The notes beneath the pieces were generated by a model, which searched no databases, had not been told where the DNA came from, and saw only the letters and a program-made list of their open reading frames with translations. From Polytrichum commune (lineage: Eukaryota > Streptophyta > Polytrichopsida > Polytrichales > Polytrichaceae): a stretch of 64,000 nt of DNA. The DNA lies in NCBI GenBank assembly GCA_950295325.1, contig OX485803.1, forward strand, positions 20,026,001-20,090,000. Direction: 5' to 3'. Positions 35,449 to 47,548 of this stretch are shown here, one piece after another. Positions within the stretch are counted from its first letter, which is position 1. The number at the start of each line of letters is the position of its first letter. Both the position numbers and the translations under genes were made by a program.

Positions 35449-38400
35449 TTACATGAGATATGGATCCTTCATAAAAAGAAGAGGAAGAGATATTTTACCA
35501 ATGTGTATCAGCAAACGCGCATAGTCCAACTTTGCCTTTGTATAGGACAACCATCCCTGCTCTTGAAAACCTGCAATACCACCTAAACGTCAAAAAGATC
35601 TCTATGAATCCAAAACAAACAGACCAACCCTCACCTCATGAACAATGTCACACTCTGACAGATCATTAGAAAATGCAAATCGAGGCCGTAGCCAGTTTTC
35701 TTATAATTTTCAAAGCTCATATGAATATCTTATAATTATCGAAGTGAAGGTTCTTATCCCTCTTGAGTGGTTGTATAGGTCCCAGCATTTCTGTTGACTA
35801 ATTAAACCTAGATTAGTTAGCAAATTTTGAGAGGGTAGTCTAATCCCATTTACACACATGTCTTTTTGGTGTCTGTTCTTAGATCCACACCACAGACCAC
35901 TACCTTAATAAAGAAAAATATTGCTGTGCAGGTGTTTGATCTGATTTCTCACAATAAAGGTAGAGCAGTGTGGGTGGAAAAAACTTACTTGGTTCCCCAG
36001 GATGTCCTAGTGCAAGCCCTGTCACTGCATATTTGACACACGACATAAGACGTGTCTTACGAGTGGCTCCCAGTTTATTTGCTATTGATCTCACCAGACC
36101 GCTGTAAAAACAAAGCATAGTTCCATACAGATATTTACGTCAGTGGTAGCAGTTCAGGAAAATATATCTCAACCCATAGTATGCCAAAGTGCACATAGCA
36201 TTCTTAAGTAGCCTGTTTAGGTTCCACTGCAAATGAAATATTTCAGAGGTAATACGGTAAACCTTAGGACAATTTCATTGTGGACACACCTCTTCAATTG
36301 AAATTTGGTAGATGGAAGAAGGCCTTGTGTCCAAAGATATATAGGCAACAATGAGGTGTTGACTAATGAGAGCTTGCCACTTGACTATACTTGATTGCAT
36401 TCATGCATGTACTAAAGCACCTTGATTCTGTAAAAACAGTCTTGGAGCTAGAATAGAAAGAGAAACGCCCTTACCACATGCTTAAGAATGCTATGGCAGT
36501 GACAGTGATCATGCTCAGATTATTATTTATGAATTTTCTTTGCATGTATTGATTAATTTGTACACAAATCATTGTCCTTATTTGAATATGTCTGAACTTA
36601 CTCAGTTCGAAGCACAGTGAGAAACTCTCGATCAAGACCTTCGAGCCATTGTGATATGTCACCCAAAGTAAAACGCCTCACTTCCTCCTTCAACTTCTTC
36701 TGTTCATCAGGAGTCATCGTCTGACCAAAGGCTGTTTGACTGCACAACAAGTCACAATCCGCCAAGTGTCTGCTTAGGTTGGTATCTCTCTCATCCCATT
36801 CTATAACTAGACATAAAATATGTTTTCCGCTCCCTCTTGAGTCAGATTCACATTTTTAAAAGTATCTTGACATCATGCTTCTGCTGCACGTAGAGGATCA
36901 AAATAAGTGGGCCTAAAACAGACAGATTTAGCTCTGCGCTGACTTCTCATATAGGATATTAAATGTGCAATCAATACAAGATGATTAGCAAATCCATATT
37001 GAAGCCGTAGTCACTTTCCTCATGATTTTTGGAGCTCAAATGTGTATCTTATGAATTATCAAGGAGAAGATGCTATTTCTTCTTAAGTGATCTTATAGGA
37101 CTACCTAAATATGTTGACAATTGTATTCAAAATAGTTAACAAACTTTGAGCGCATAGTCCAATCTCTTTTAAACACTTGTTTTTTTGGTTGTCTGTTCTT
37201 AGATGCACACCAAACCACACACCACTCAAGCATAAATTTACCTGGTCATAACCCGGCCTGTGAATATGACTGGCAAGTAGCGAGCAAATTCTCCTGCCCC
37301 TAAATTCCTGCCAGCCTGTTGTATCTCATCCGGGTCAAGAAGAATGAGTGCTCTCCAAAGTCGGCAATAATTTGAGCGAAAATTCTCATCAAGCTCTCTA
37401 TAAAGTCCATGATCTAACAACACTGCACCTCCCCAGAAACTAACCAAATCAGAGCTCATTTTTCAAAAGCTAGAACACTAATACTTTTAGCTACAGATGG
37501 AAAGAGGAGAAAACTTCCTAAATTTTTGAACAACTTGTACAATAATAATTTCTAATTAGTAGAATGAATGAAGATTACTTCTCATTGGATTTGGGTGATG
37601 TCCACTACTACATGGTTACTTCCCCCTCCACACATTGTAATGGGTACAACTAAGATGTCTTACAATATGAGTAAACGAAGGATTGGTGGACAATATTACA
37701 AACTACTGCACCATGGATGTGTTAAATAGAAAGAAATACCCACCTAAATCAAAATTATTCTTCCCTGAGCGTGAGGGATGCTTGTGAACCAGAATATTCC
37801 CAGGGTGAGGATCACCATGAACATATCCATGACAAAATATCATCTCCGCAAAAACATCCACCAACAATGAGGCCACCTGTTTATAAAAACCCAAGATTTC
37901 AGATGATTGTTCAACTAATGGTCAGGGTAACATCAAGACTGTCATTCAAATTGTTCGGATGAATTCTTGTCGGAGAGGATACACATGTGCATACTTAGCA
38001 ACCACTTTACACTACGGCCAAGGGCCATGACCATGAAATTGTGAGGGCACTTGAAACTCCTCCAAAGGCCGTACCACGAAAAATTGATGTTAAATTTGTG
38101 TGGTCATGGGCCTTCAAGTGTAGCGTAAAGGACATATGTGACTGGGCTCTCAACCAAATGCTATTTCATTACCATCCTATTCATGTTGGCCCTTCTACAA
38201 AATAAGTTATAACAAACTAAGAGTTGTGAGATTTTGCAGCACCGTGGTCTCCTTGTCTTGTGTTAGACCCATCTCTTAGTCGGCTTGATGCAAAATCCGT
38301 TAGACAATGAAACATTAACCATTGCATGCCATGTAGGACTCCATGTAGGTTATTCATCCATTCAAACCTCCTTAGGCCCTCAAGCTCTAGTGTAAGTGAA

Positions 38401-41400
38401 GTGGGACGGTCTCGGCAGTTTCCACCAATTAGAATTTTTAGATTTCAAAGGTCACAGGCCCCCAAGCTCTGGTTCCCCTAAGAAAGCTAAAGGCAGAAAA
38501 GAAATGCACACGACTCTCTGCTCACTCACACACCCAAAACCTAATACCCTAAATCCTAAACCCTAAATACAAAACAAGAGCATACCTGCTTGGGATCAAT
38601 ACCAGCTTTCTCCAGACTATCAACATCATCCACCTGCATCAATATTATCATCAACACAAAAACGGTGAGGACAAGCATCGTCTCCATATATTCTAATTAT
38701 TTGAGTCATAGTAACTAATTCAGTACTAAGGAACCCCATCGCAGCCACATTGTATGTTTGCTACAGAATAGATTACTGATAACAAAGTGACTCACCAATC
38801 ACTACTAGATTTCTGGTTTCAATTCCAGTTGACAACAAGCATCTCAGGGTAGGTTTACACTCGGATCCAAGTCAAGCGATATTATTGATTGAAAGCAAAC
38901 ATTTGGACCAAGGAATTAACACTAGAATCCGGGTCCAAGGTGTGAAAGAAAGAAGTGGTGATAATCTGGCAACACTTTCCCACCAAATCTCGGCGTTCCC
39001 TACTCAAGAAAATACTCCTCATAGTTTGAGAAACCGATCCTCAGCTTGGGTCCAATCTCGAGTCCGAAAGTGAGGTCTATTAAGGGGCGTCTTGGACCCG
39101 GACCCTAATATACGCCCACCCTCGATTATTTATGAACTACTCTGCACATACTAACAATTTACTCTTTGATGGTAGGCAGGATCACATACCTTGCACCCCT
39201 CCATAAATTCCATAGTCAAGACTTTCCTTGTTGTCAACTCCTGAAACACAGCATCAAGTATCCGTTCCATACTCATGATTACAACTTCCTAGGTTTATGC
39301 ATCTACTTTTTACACCAATGTCAACAAGATGCAGTAAAATGGTCACAGTGATAACTGCCATCATTTGTCCCAATCTCATAATATCACAGATTCATTCACG
39401 ATCCCATTTTCATAAAAAAGCACTCACTAGAAAAACATTAACCCTGCAGTCCTCACATTGGTACTGGATAGGAAAAGACTGATTCTAAGAACAAAACTTT
39501 GCAAAACAAGCACATACTTACCCTTACAATATAAGGAACTCGAACACCCTGTTTATGGGCAAAACTTTTGGCAGTTCGGTCAGCATTGTCTGCTTCATGA
39601 ATAAAATCTGGAACCAAAAAGTGACACCTTTCAATTCTGCAAAACAATTTACAAGCCCTGACAAAACCATGTAGGGATCAAATCATATGTGCAAATGGAC
39701 GACAAAACTAGGCGCCATGAAACTAAATCCCTTCACTGCAGGCCTCAATTCATCTTACTAAGCACTGCCTATACTAAGCCAATTTATAATGATTACAGCA
39801 CTTACCAAGCTCTCGCACAATATTTTTCTCAAACTCTGGCACCAACCACTCAAATTGGTAATCTGGAAAAAGCTGTTACAAACAACATTATACAAATAAT
39901 AAGAACTACATAATATATTACCATGACGATAAAATTGTACTATCTACCCATAATCCACAATAATTCCAGGACCTAGGCACCATTTCTAAGACATTGCTAT
40001 TAAAAATGCACATATGCAGGACACATTACCAAGTAATACATAACCCAAAAGTAGGCAGTCGTATACATAATCCATGCAAGTTTTCCAAATGAATATAGAA
40101 AGAAATATGGAAAAATTTAAGGTTTTTTCTATTCAACTAATCCAAACTTAAAGTATTCATATGATTTTCCCATCTATAATTACATTTTACTGTAACTTTT
40201 GGTTCCAAAATGTTCATTGATGACTTCTACATTTTTATTTCCATCCATAAGATATAATAAGGCCAATTGATACCCATGCAACAGCCTTGGAAAGAAATGC
40301 CATTGTTGCAATATCAGTTCCAAACTGTTGTTGTAATCCCGGATATTGCACCTGCAAAAACATCAAGAAAATCCAGATATCAGTTATTTCAACTTGTGAG
40401 GCACTTGTGTACTTCTTTGCTCCACGGTTTAAATACTTCCCTGATAGAGGCACCCTAATGAAGGCAATGAGACCAAATGCTATGTTGCTACAAGTTTGCT
40501 ACTCCAGATACTTATTTCCAGATTCTAAGACAAAGACTTTCTATTGGAGGTACAAGTTCTCACCTTAACAGCAACTTTTTGACCATCCTTAAGATACGCA
40601 CAATGTACTTGTGCCAGCGAAGCAGCTGCAATCGGTTGCTCATCAAACTCCTTATAACTGAACACCCCTCTCAAAATTGGGTTATGATGGTGTTAAAATA
40701 TCAATGTGCTAGCCTTGTAGAAATGGTCTATTCGACAAAAAAGTATCTCTTATTTTTGGCATAAGTGTGATTTTTAGGTCTTCAAACAAATAACTGCAAG
40801 TAATCCAACTTACATCACGGTGACATCTCTCCCAAACTCCTCCTGAAAGACCCTCTCCATGGCCTTGAAAGGCCAAAAGCTTGCCTGCAGCAAAATACAC
40901 ATATCTCCATCGTTTATACGCATATCTCCATGTGTTCTATGTAAGTACTCATTGACGGCTTTCATGAAACCAATCTAAATCTGTATTCTTACCAAGATGA
41001 GGTGAAATCGGACAAAAAATTCACTCATCCTCTAACTCAGCAAGACTTTTGGTTAGGAGTTGGTTGTTTTGCATACAACACCTTCCATGTTCAGTAAGTT
41101 TTTGGTGCATGTTCGGAGGTAGTGTGGAGGTTTGAATGAAGAACATTCTATATCAGTTTGTTGAGGGTCAAACTCATTTGGGCATGCCAAGAGATGTCAA
41201 AATAAATTTGGCCCTCTATGAACCGAAATGGGTTGCTCTTTGTTCAAATTCAAACACTACCTCCGAGCATGCACCACAAATGGAAATAAAATCTTGGTAT
41301 TGTATGCAAAACAACCAATGGAAAATCATAAAGGACGAACTCTGGTCAAAAAGTCCCATCCACTCAAAGGATAACTCTAATGACGTCAAAATTAAAATCA

Positions 41401-43471
41401 ACATGTCACCCCTACACCCTTGATTCACTTTGGTCGTACCTTATCCTGCAGTGCTGAGAGTGTTGTAACAAATTCCTTTGGCATGTGCTGCATTGAAGCA
41501 ATGAATTGCCCAGCTTTTATATAGAAACCTCTATTAGTTTCACACAGCCTTAAAAGCCGATTGGCAGCGCGCGTGTGCACCTGCACCTCAAAAGGCTACT
41601 GTCATGTGATGATGAAGATGAAATTCAATCATGATACAAACAGGTGTATTCAAATAGCATTGTACACATCTTTGTACTTCTAAGGTTTTGATTCCAGAGA
41701 AAGTGATAGTTCTGCTACATTAGACTTATCCTTTAATTCAATAAGACTTTTCGTGGGGAGTTGATCCCCTTTGATTTTCCATTGGTTGTTTTGCATAAAA
41801 TATAGATAATTTCTTTCCGTTTGTGGTGCATGCTTGGAGGTAGTGTTTGAATTTGAATGAAGAGCAACCTATTTTGATCCACAGACAGCCAAGCTCATTT
41901 TAGTACCTCTTGCCATGCCAAAAATGAGCCTCAGTGAACCTATTTACAATCTTCATTGCTCTAATGTCCACACTACCTCCAAGAATGCACTGAAAACATA
42001 CATGGAAGGTGTTGTATGCAAAACAACCAACTCCCAAAAAAGAGTCCTTTGAAGTAAACGATGACTCTATTGTAGACGTTGAGGTTGTAATGCACTTAAT
42101 TCATGTAAGTAACAAGCAGGACTTATGAAAGACTGGTTCTTAATTTACTCACAAAGATAACTCACATGTTCAAATCACATCACAAAGATAGTCCAGATGA
42201 GAATGACCTTATCTCGAGCATCAAAATAAGAATCCGATTTTTCATCATGACCCATTAAAGAAATTTTATAGTCAAGGCTGTTTGCTGCAAACTGCACACA
42301 AAGAAAGAAATTGATCAGCACCATGTGGATGAACGAGATTGTAGAAAACGACAGTCTTGTAGCAAACTGCATGACCTCTTGGTTACTAAATCAGTCGCAT
42401 TCTAGGAATTTGATATTGACATTCTTGACCAATCAGAAGTATGTGAATAGACCAAATTATAGATATTGACTAATCTCATAGCAAATCTCTCGACCTCTTG
42501 GTTAATAAATCAGTTGCATTGATACAATTCAATGCTCTCCAGCAACTAAGTCCTGGAATTAAAGCAGATCCCATTAACCCCAACCTTAAATCCTACAATC
42601 CAAACCTCATCAATCTTCTGTTGAAGCACATTACTCTAATATGAATGAAGGATTCATAGACCTCTATAAATGCATGAGATGAACATAACCCTTAAACCTC
42701 AAACCCCAATTCCTATAACCCAAAGCCTACCAATCCTACATTGAAGCACATGAATGACTCTCGGACGAATGAAGAATTCATAAGACTCACTGTATAAAAT
42801 GCACAATATGAAAGTTAACCTTAAACCTCAAACCTCAAGTCCTACAACCCAATCCCTATCGATCCTCTAATGAAGCACATGAATGACTCTAGGATGGATG
42901 AAGAAATCATAGAACACAATCTATAAATTGCACTAGAGGATCGTGAACCTAAGCCCTTAAACCTCAAATCCTACAACTCAAACCCTCTCAACCCTCTATT
43001 GATGCACATAATTCTAAGATAAATGAAGTATTCAGATAACTCACTCTAAAAACTGCACGAGGTGAACATAAACCTAAACCCTTAAACCCTAAGTCGTATC
43101 AATCCTCCGTTGAAGCACATGACTCTAAGATGGATTAAGGTTTCATACAGTCCACTGTAGAAATTGTACAAGATGAACGTAAACCTTAATCCTATCAACC
43201 CTATGTTAAAGCACATGAATGACTCTCGGGCAAACAAAGGATTCATGGAACTCACAGTATAAATTGCACGAGACGATCGAAGTAATCCCTGTCCAGCAGT
43301 GAAAACGTCCGCCATGGGACCGTCATCATTGAAACGCAGTCGGGATGAATCACAGGGGTTACTCCAAGTGATGATGGAATGTGAATTTCCTGTGTAAGAA
43401 TTTGACACAGAAACTGCAGATGCAGCAGCTGCAATGGCCAACGCAGCGCGCGGTGCGAACCGTCTCATCAT
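35449..43471 (-). CDS. ABC1-family atypical protein kinase (aarF/ADCK1-like), about 15 exons
   Basis: Exon 1 (43256-43471) starts MMRRFAPRAALAIAAAASA, an Arg/Ala-rich N-terminus typical of organelle, likely mitochondrial, targeting. MEELILK at 43537 is an alternative start. Later exons give DYKISLMGHDEK, then VHTRAANRLLRLCETNRGFY, and the ABC1-specific KxGQ motif (IKAGQFIASMQHMPKEF). They continue with EFDEQPIAAASLAQVH (Ala-rich loop), GQKVAVKVQYPG (catalytic Lys), IVRELDFIHEADNA, VRELTTRKVLTMEFMEGCK, CHGYVHGDPHPGNILVHK (catalytic loop) and VLLDHGLYREL (DHG, metal-binding Asp). The tail has DISQWLEGLDREF and ends KDPYLM with TAA at 35449-35451. These are atypical kinases linked to coenzyme Q and lipid homeostasis. 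The closest relatives I recall are human ADCK1 and Arabidopsis ATH9. All hallmark residues are present and no break was found. Confidence 0.92.
35665..35910 (+). repeat. Repeat family B, copy 3
   Basis: Landmarks ATCGAGGCCGTAGCCA, then GTTGACTAATTAAACC, then ATGTCTTTTTGGTGTCTG, then TTAGATCCACACC, are in the family order. It sits in the last intron of the ABC1 kinase gene and lacks clear ends. Confidence 0.65.
36900..37225 (+). repeat. Repeat family B, copy 4
   Basis: It begins TAAGTGGGCCTA, identical to the left TIR of copy 2, and runs through GATTAGCAAATCC, GAAGCCGTAG, ATGTTGACAATTG and TTTTGGTTGTCTGTTCTTAG. The right terminus has decayed. Intronic in the ABC1 kinase gene. Confidence 0.68.
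38001..38133. mobile_element. Foldback MITE of about 130 bp in an ABC1 kinase intron
   Basis: The left arm CTTTACACTACGGCC, AAGGGCCATGACCATG is mirrored by GTGGTCATGGGCCTT, CAAGTGTAGCGTAAAG at the right. The arms match over roughly 35 bp with a few differences. No coding content. Confidence 0.6.
41019..41382. mobile_element. MITE family A, copy 3 (ABC1 kinase intron)
   Basis: Left block CATCCTCTAACTCAGCAAGA, GGTTGTTTTGCATACAACAC, core GGGCATGCCAAGAGATG, right block GGATAACTCTAATG. The right end abuts the exon at 41441-41579 within 60 bp. Confidence 0.72.
41721..42070. mobile_element. MITE family A, copy 4 (next ABC1 kinase intron)
   Basis: It starts TTAGACTTATCCTTTAATTC and ends GATGACTCTAT. 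The middle carries GCTTGGAGGTAGTGTTTGAA and a CTTGCCATGCCAA core. It has the same orientation signature as the other copies. Confidence 0.72.
42560..43275. repeat. Tandem array, about 125-bp unit, six degenerate copies
   Basis: Repeating landmarks per unit: TTAAACCTCAAATCCTACAA, then GAAGCACATGAATGACTCT, then GAATGAAGGATTCAT, then ACTCACTGTATAAATTGCAC. They recur at about 42600, 42720, 42840, 42960, 43080 and 43200. The array fills much of intron 1 of the ABC1 kinase gene. Its last unit overlaps the 3' end of exon 1 and its splice donor. Confidence 0.85.
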
Positions 43472-43604
43472 CGTCGCCAAAGCCTCCTTCCTGCTCGAAA
43501 AAATCTCCCAACGCCTCTTCAAAATCAATTCCTCCACCTACTTTGCGGTACATCAAAATTCATGTGCAGCTTTTGCCTCAACCCTAACCTAAACTCTAAA
43601 AGTT

Positions 43605-43939
43605 AAATTGGTCATAACTCTTTGTCCGGAATTTGCCTTGATGATTCTCCAACGATTGTTTTGCATACAATCATTTCTTTCTTTCCACTTGTGATGGTGC
43701 AATCTCGGATGTAGTGTTTGAATTTGAATGAAGAGCAACCTGTTTGGGTTCACTGAGGCCAAACTCATTTTATGCCAAAATGAGTTTGACCCTAAATGAA
43801 CAGATATGAATATTCTTCGTTCAAACCTCCACACTGCCTACAAGGAAGCACCAAAAACTTACATGTTCATGTAAGTTCTCGTATGCAAAACAACCAACTC
43901 CCGACCAAAACTCATGATGAATTAAAGGATAACTTTAAT
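43605..43939. mobile_element. MITE family A, copy 5 (upstream of the ABC1 kinase start)
   Basis: It begins near GGTCATAACTCTTTGTCC and ends AAAGGATAACTTTAA. The core is TTATGCCAAAATGAG. Its inner edge is about 130 bp upstream of the chosen ABC1 kinase ATG, and about 70 bp upstream of the alternative one, so it occupies the likely promoter region. Confidence 0.7.
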
Positions 43940-43943
43940 CTCA

Positions 43944-44224
43944 ATAATTTCTTTCTTCCACTCGTGATGCAAGCTCAGAGGTAGTGTTTGAATCTGTACA
44001 AATAGACACAAAACCTACTTCGGTTCGTCCAAACACACTTTTAGCACCTCTTGAAATGCCAAAATGAGTTTGACCCTCAATGAACCCATATAGAATGTTC
44101 TTAAAAAACCTCCAGATGACTACCTCCAAGCATGCACCGTAAACATACCCAACATGGAAGGTGTTGTGTACAAGACAACCAATTCCCAATCAAAGCTCAT
44201 GTTGAGCTAGAAGATAACTCTAAT
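43944..44224. mobile_element. MITE family A, copy 6 (left end missing)
   Basis: It abuts copy 5. It lacks the first ~60 bp but keeps AGCTCAGAGGTAGTGTTTGA, the GAAATGCCAAAATGAG core, GGAAGGTGTTGTGTACAA and the end GAAGATAACTCTAA. The two neighbouring copies are not identical, so they are separate insertions or an old duplication. Confidence 0.68.
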
Positions 44225-45336
44225 CTTATACCAATTCAATTTTTTACTGTATTTTCTCTGGAGCAATCTCTTTGAAGTAAGTTATCACTTACCCAGATTT
44301 TCGTTGAAGAAGCTCACATGCCCAATTTTTTTCTGCCTCTGGCGCTCCACAAACCACCTGACATTATGCTCTTGCCTACATCAAAACCCTTAGATCCTTA
44401 AACCCCAAAACCCTCAATCTCCTCCGCTCGGTCTTTTGTGGGCCTGGGAATCGAAAACCCAGAAACTCAAATCCAAGCAATTGTTAGTGTAAGTTAGCAT
44501 CCGATCCTTTAAGCTAACTTACATACCGAGAAAAGTCTTGGCCTACTGTGTGGGTGATTTTGAAGCTTTTGTAATTTGTGATTTTGAAGCTTTGTTCCTA
44601 GTGAGTTGCAATGGATCCGTGTGATCTTCGCGTGATGTTTCGCAGAGAGAGCGCCGAAAGCTTCATGATCTCCGTTGGATGAGTTCAAGGAAGTTTGGAT
44701 GGATGGCAAGTGGTCGTGTACACTTGGCATCACAAAGTGGGAACACAAGTTTGAAAGGCCAGCCACACAAAAGAGTCTCCTAATAGAATTTCAAATTCGA
44801 CGCTTTACATGTACCTAAAATGGTGGAGCTTTGGTTTCTCTATATATAACTTTTCAAGTTCAGACCCAACTTTGAAATTGTAGTCATTGGAGATAAGTTT
44901 TCATCAATCGGACCATGCATGAAGTTGATATTAGTTTATATTTATCTCACAAAGGTTATTGCACTTTGCCACTCTAAGGATTAGCCAGTTTAAAACCATC
45001 ATGATGTAATTTCAGCCTCATTAGGCTTTTGGCTTCCTGGACTTTAAAATCAATTTCATTTCATTTCATGAACTTTCTACAAATTCAAAAAGTTTGGGTT
45101 TGAACTTGGAAAAATGATTTAAGAAGAAAGATGGGGATGAGCATGATAAAAAAAACTCCTCCATCTTAGGGGCATGTGAGGTGGTTTAGTTTCCTAACAC
45201 CTACCAAGGGAATTATAATAAAAACTTGCCCCTTATAGGTTGGTTGTTGATTCTTCCTAATTTAGCATCTCTAGACTAATTCGGGTCTGTAATCCTAAAT
45301 TAGGGTATTAGCTACATATACCAATAGGCGACACTC
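44225..45336. other. Intergenic stretch between the ABC1 kinase gene and the long-TIR unit
   Basis: No conserved exon or paired repeat was recognised. Near 44525-44590 a short phrase (GTGATTTTGAAGCTTTTG) is doubled. The right end is AT-rich and holds CTAAATTAGGGTATTAGC just outside the TIR. Confidence 0.4.
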
Positions 45337-45584
45337 TAGGGTGTACCAAAAGGGCCATGTATTGACAGCCGTGCAAAAGCACAGGCCACCCGCGGTTGAG
45401 CCCAGGCCACCCGTGGTAGAGGGCAGGTCACCCGTGGTTGAGCCCGGGGTGCCTGTGCTCCGGGGTAATGCCGTTGAGAGCGAAAATTTGCGACCTACCC
45501 GCTCCGATTTATCATCCATTTAATTTGTTTTCATTCATTGTAGAAGCCGCTGGAAACGCGTCAGCTGCCGCACTCCTCGTCTTC
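45337..45584. repeat. Left 248-bp terminal inverted repeat
   Basis: It starts TAGGGTGTACC and ends CTCGTCTTC. Four ~21-bp subterminal repeats of the GGCCACCCGTGGTTGAGCC type lie at about 45380-45465. The 3' part, after TTGTAG, looks like the start of an exon reading rightward. Confidence 0.85.
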
Positions 45585-46182
45585 TCTTGGTACACTTCTT
45601 CTTGCTATGTTTTGGAGTCGATCTAGGGTTTCAGATCCCTTGTGTCCGATCGCGAACGCTTTCAGTTCTTCCTTCCCAATCACATAAGCAAGAGAATTTG
45701 GCGCCTTCAGAGTCAGAAAAAGTCGGAAAACTGGTGGCTTGCGTTCAGCAGGCCGCGCTCTCTCGCTGATCTCGCTGTTTGTCTCCCTATTTGCAGCTCC
45801 AGCTTCTGTCGTTGGGAAGCTTTCTGAGTTTCTGTGTCGAGCATCACGGTTTTAGAATCAAGTAAGTGTAGAGCAATCTGTACTTGGTCCACAATCATTT
45901 TTTCATGCTAACTTGCAGCTCGTAGTCGTAACCCTGAATCTCTAAATCTTTAGGGGTTATTCATTAATGTTGGTTCGTTTGGGTGCACAGCTCATGCACG
46001 GTTACTATAGGATGGCTTTCGAATCACTATAGTGGTTGGTGCTCATTCCCCTATGTTTCTCTTATTGCATGGCAAAGTTGTAAGGAGTCTCAATGATTCT
46101 TCATCATTTGTAAGTTGCAGGGAGTATACTAAAGCTATTCATTGTTGTTTGTACTATTTGTGGCGTTTCTTACAAATCGCAG

Positions 46183-46324
46183 GAGGAAGCAGCTATCCAG
46201 GCAACAAAGTTTGAGGGATACGAAGTTGCTTCTTACTACACACCTGAAGAGGACAGCCAGCATTTTCATGTTTGACAAGCACTTCGAATATCTTCGAGAA
46301 ATTGGGCATGGATCGTACAACACG
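46183..46324 (+). pseudogene. Exon-like segment of unknown gene inside the long-TIR unit
   Basis: Bounded by acceptor AAATCGCAG and donor GTTAGT. One frame is open throughout (RKQLSRQQSLRDTKLLL, then FEYLREIGHGSYNT). The end recalls a protein-kinase glycine loop (IGxGSYxT), but this is too short to assign. Another frame is open for 30 codons (EEAAIQATKFEGYEVASYY). It may be an exon of a captured gene. Confidence 0.3.
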
Positions 46325-47297
46325 GTTAGTGAAATTTTTGGCATATTTCGGTTTGTGTTATAGTTTTGGTGGGGTATTCGTAAGGTTTGTGAACGATATG
46401 TCATAAGTGTCTGATTGTGTCATGCCGATGGCACTTAGGTTGAGAGAATAAGTATGTAAGTAAAAAAGAAATAAGTCACATATTCGAAGCTTGAGGTGCA
46501 TGTTCTTGTCAGGACGTGTTTGTTGAATATCTGTTAAACTTTATTGTATTCGTTTTCTTGATCTGTACTACTTAGTCTTCATGTAATGTTTTTTTAATAT
46601 TCGTCTTGAAAGGGGTATCTGCTGATGAGAAGTTGTAAGGTCATATCTAGGCGGTCGCATTTTCTCGCACCTCCGTTTGTATGGCAAACGTACCAGTTGG
46701 TTCAAACACTCACATAGTGGTTTGCTGGTCAATAATTGCTTAAGTAGTAATTACTTTCAAGAGTTCATGGGTTGAAATCGTGTTGGTTTGGTTGTTTGGT
46801 ACTGAACATTTAACTGGAGGTTACCTAGAAGGCGGAATGAGACTCTAGATAGTTTCCAAATTTGTATTCAAATTCCTAGCACAAGAGCCAGTAATTTGAC
46901 CGGATAACATGTGTTTTTGTGAGATTCTCTTAGTTTAATTGATAGTGTGCGCATATAAAAACCCTTTAGTGAGGCAGTGTCCTCTACAGTGCAACTGTTT
47001 GCAGCAACATATCGGAGTACATTGTATGAAATCCTTAGCAATACGTTTTTTCTATCAAACCTCATAAAAAAATAGGAGCTTCGTTACCTGTCAAATTCTT
47101 AGATGCAGCATATTCACCTTCTGAACAGTCTGGATACTAATCTAAGATCATTATATACACCATTATTTGCTTTGCATTATCATGGTCTGCGTAATGCAAT
47201 ATCGAGACTCTGTTTTCGACCAAGCCTCTCCACTTCATATCTACAATCATGTACAAAATCATGACATTATGTGTTGGTGTGGGTGATTATTTGGCAG

Positions 47298-47548
47298 GTG
47301 TGAGCATAAAGGAGTTTGAGGAAGCTTGTCAGAAGGCAACATGCGTGAACATAACCATCACATACATGGACCGGCAACCGGGGGATTACGCTGAGGTTTA
47401 CAGCGATCCAAGAAAAATCAAGAGTGAGCTCAATTGGACTGCGCAACACACAAACCTGACAAAAACGCTACAATTAGCGTGGAAGTGGCGGAAAGCGCAT
47501 CCCAGGGGCTACATTGTTCGAGGTAACTTGTCACATATTACCGAATGA
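47298..47548 (+). pseudogene. UDP-arabinose 4-epimerase C-terminal exon fragment
   Basis: Acceptor TTTGGCAG precedes an exon encoding GVSIKEFEEACQKAT, then RQPGDYAEVYSDP, KIKSELNWTAQHTN, LAWKWRKAHPRGY and a stop at 47546-47548. This is the C-terminal end of the plant MUR4/UXE family of Golgi UDP-xylose/UDP-arabinose 4-epimerases (GDYAEVYSDP.KI..ELNWTA is diagnostic). The Rossmann-fold Gly motif and the catalytic Tyr-x-x-x-Lys region are absent, so it cannot be functional alone. The last residues (IVRGNLSHITE) differ from the family tail. It ends inside the 3' end of the opposite gene. Confidence 0.75.

Noticed and set aside
38540-38580. Telomere-like CCCTAAA/CCTAAAT repeats (also near 42600-43100 and 61140)
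   Set aside because: Only short irregular runs, no long (CCCTAAA)n array. Common in plant introns and leaders, so not an interstitial telomere.
42560-43275. CRISPR-like array of regular repeats
   Set aside because: The ~125-bp units are degenerate tandem copies without unique spacers, in a eukaryotic intron.
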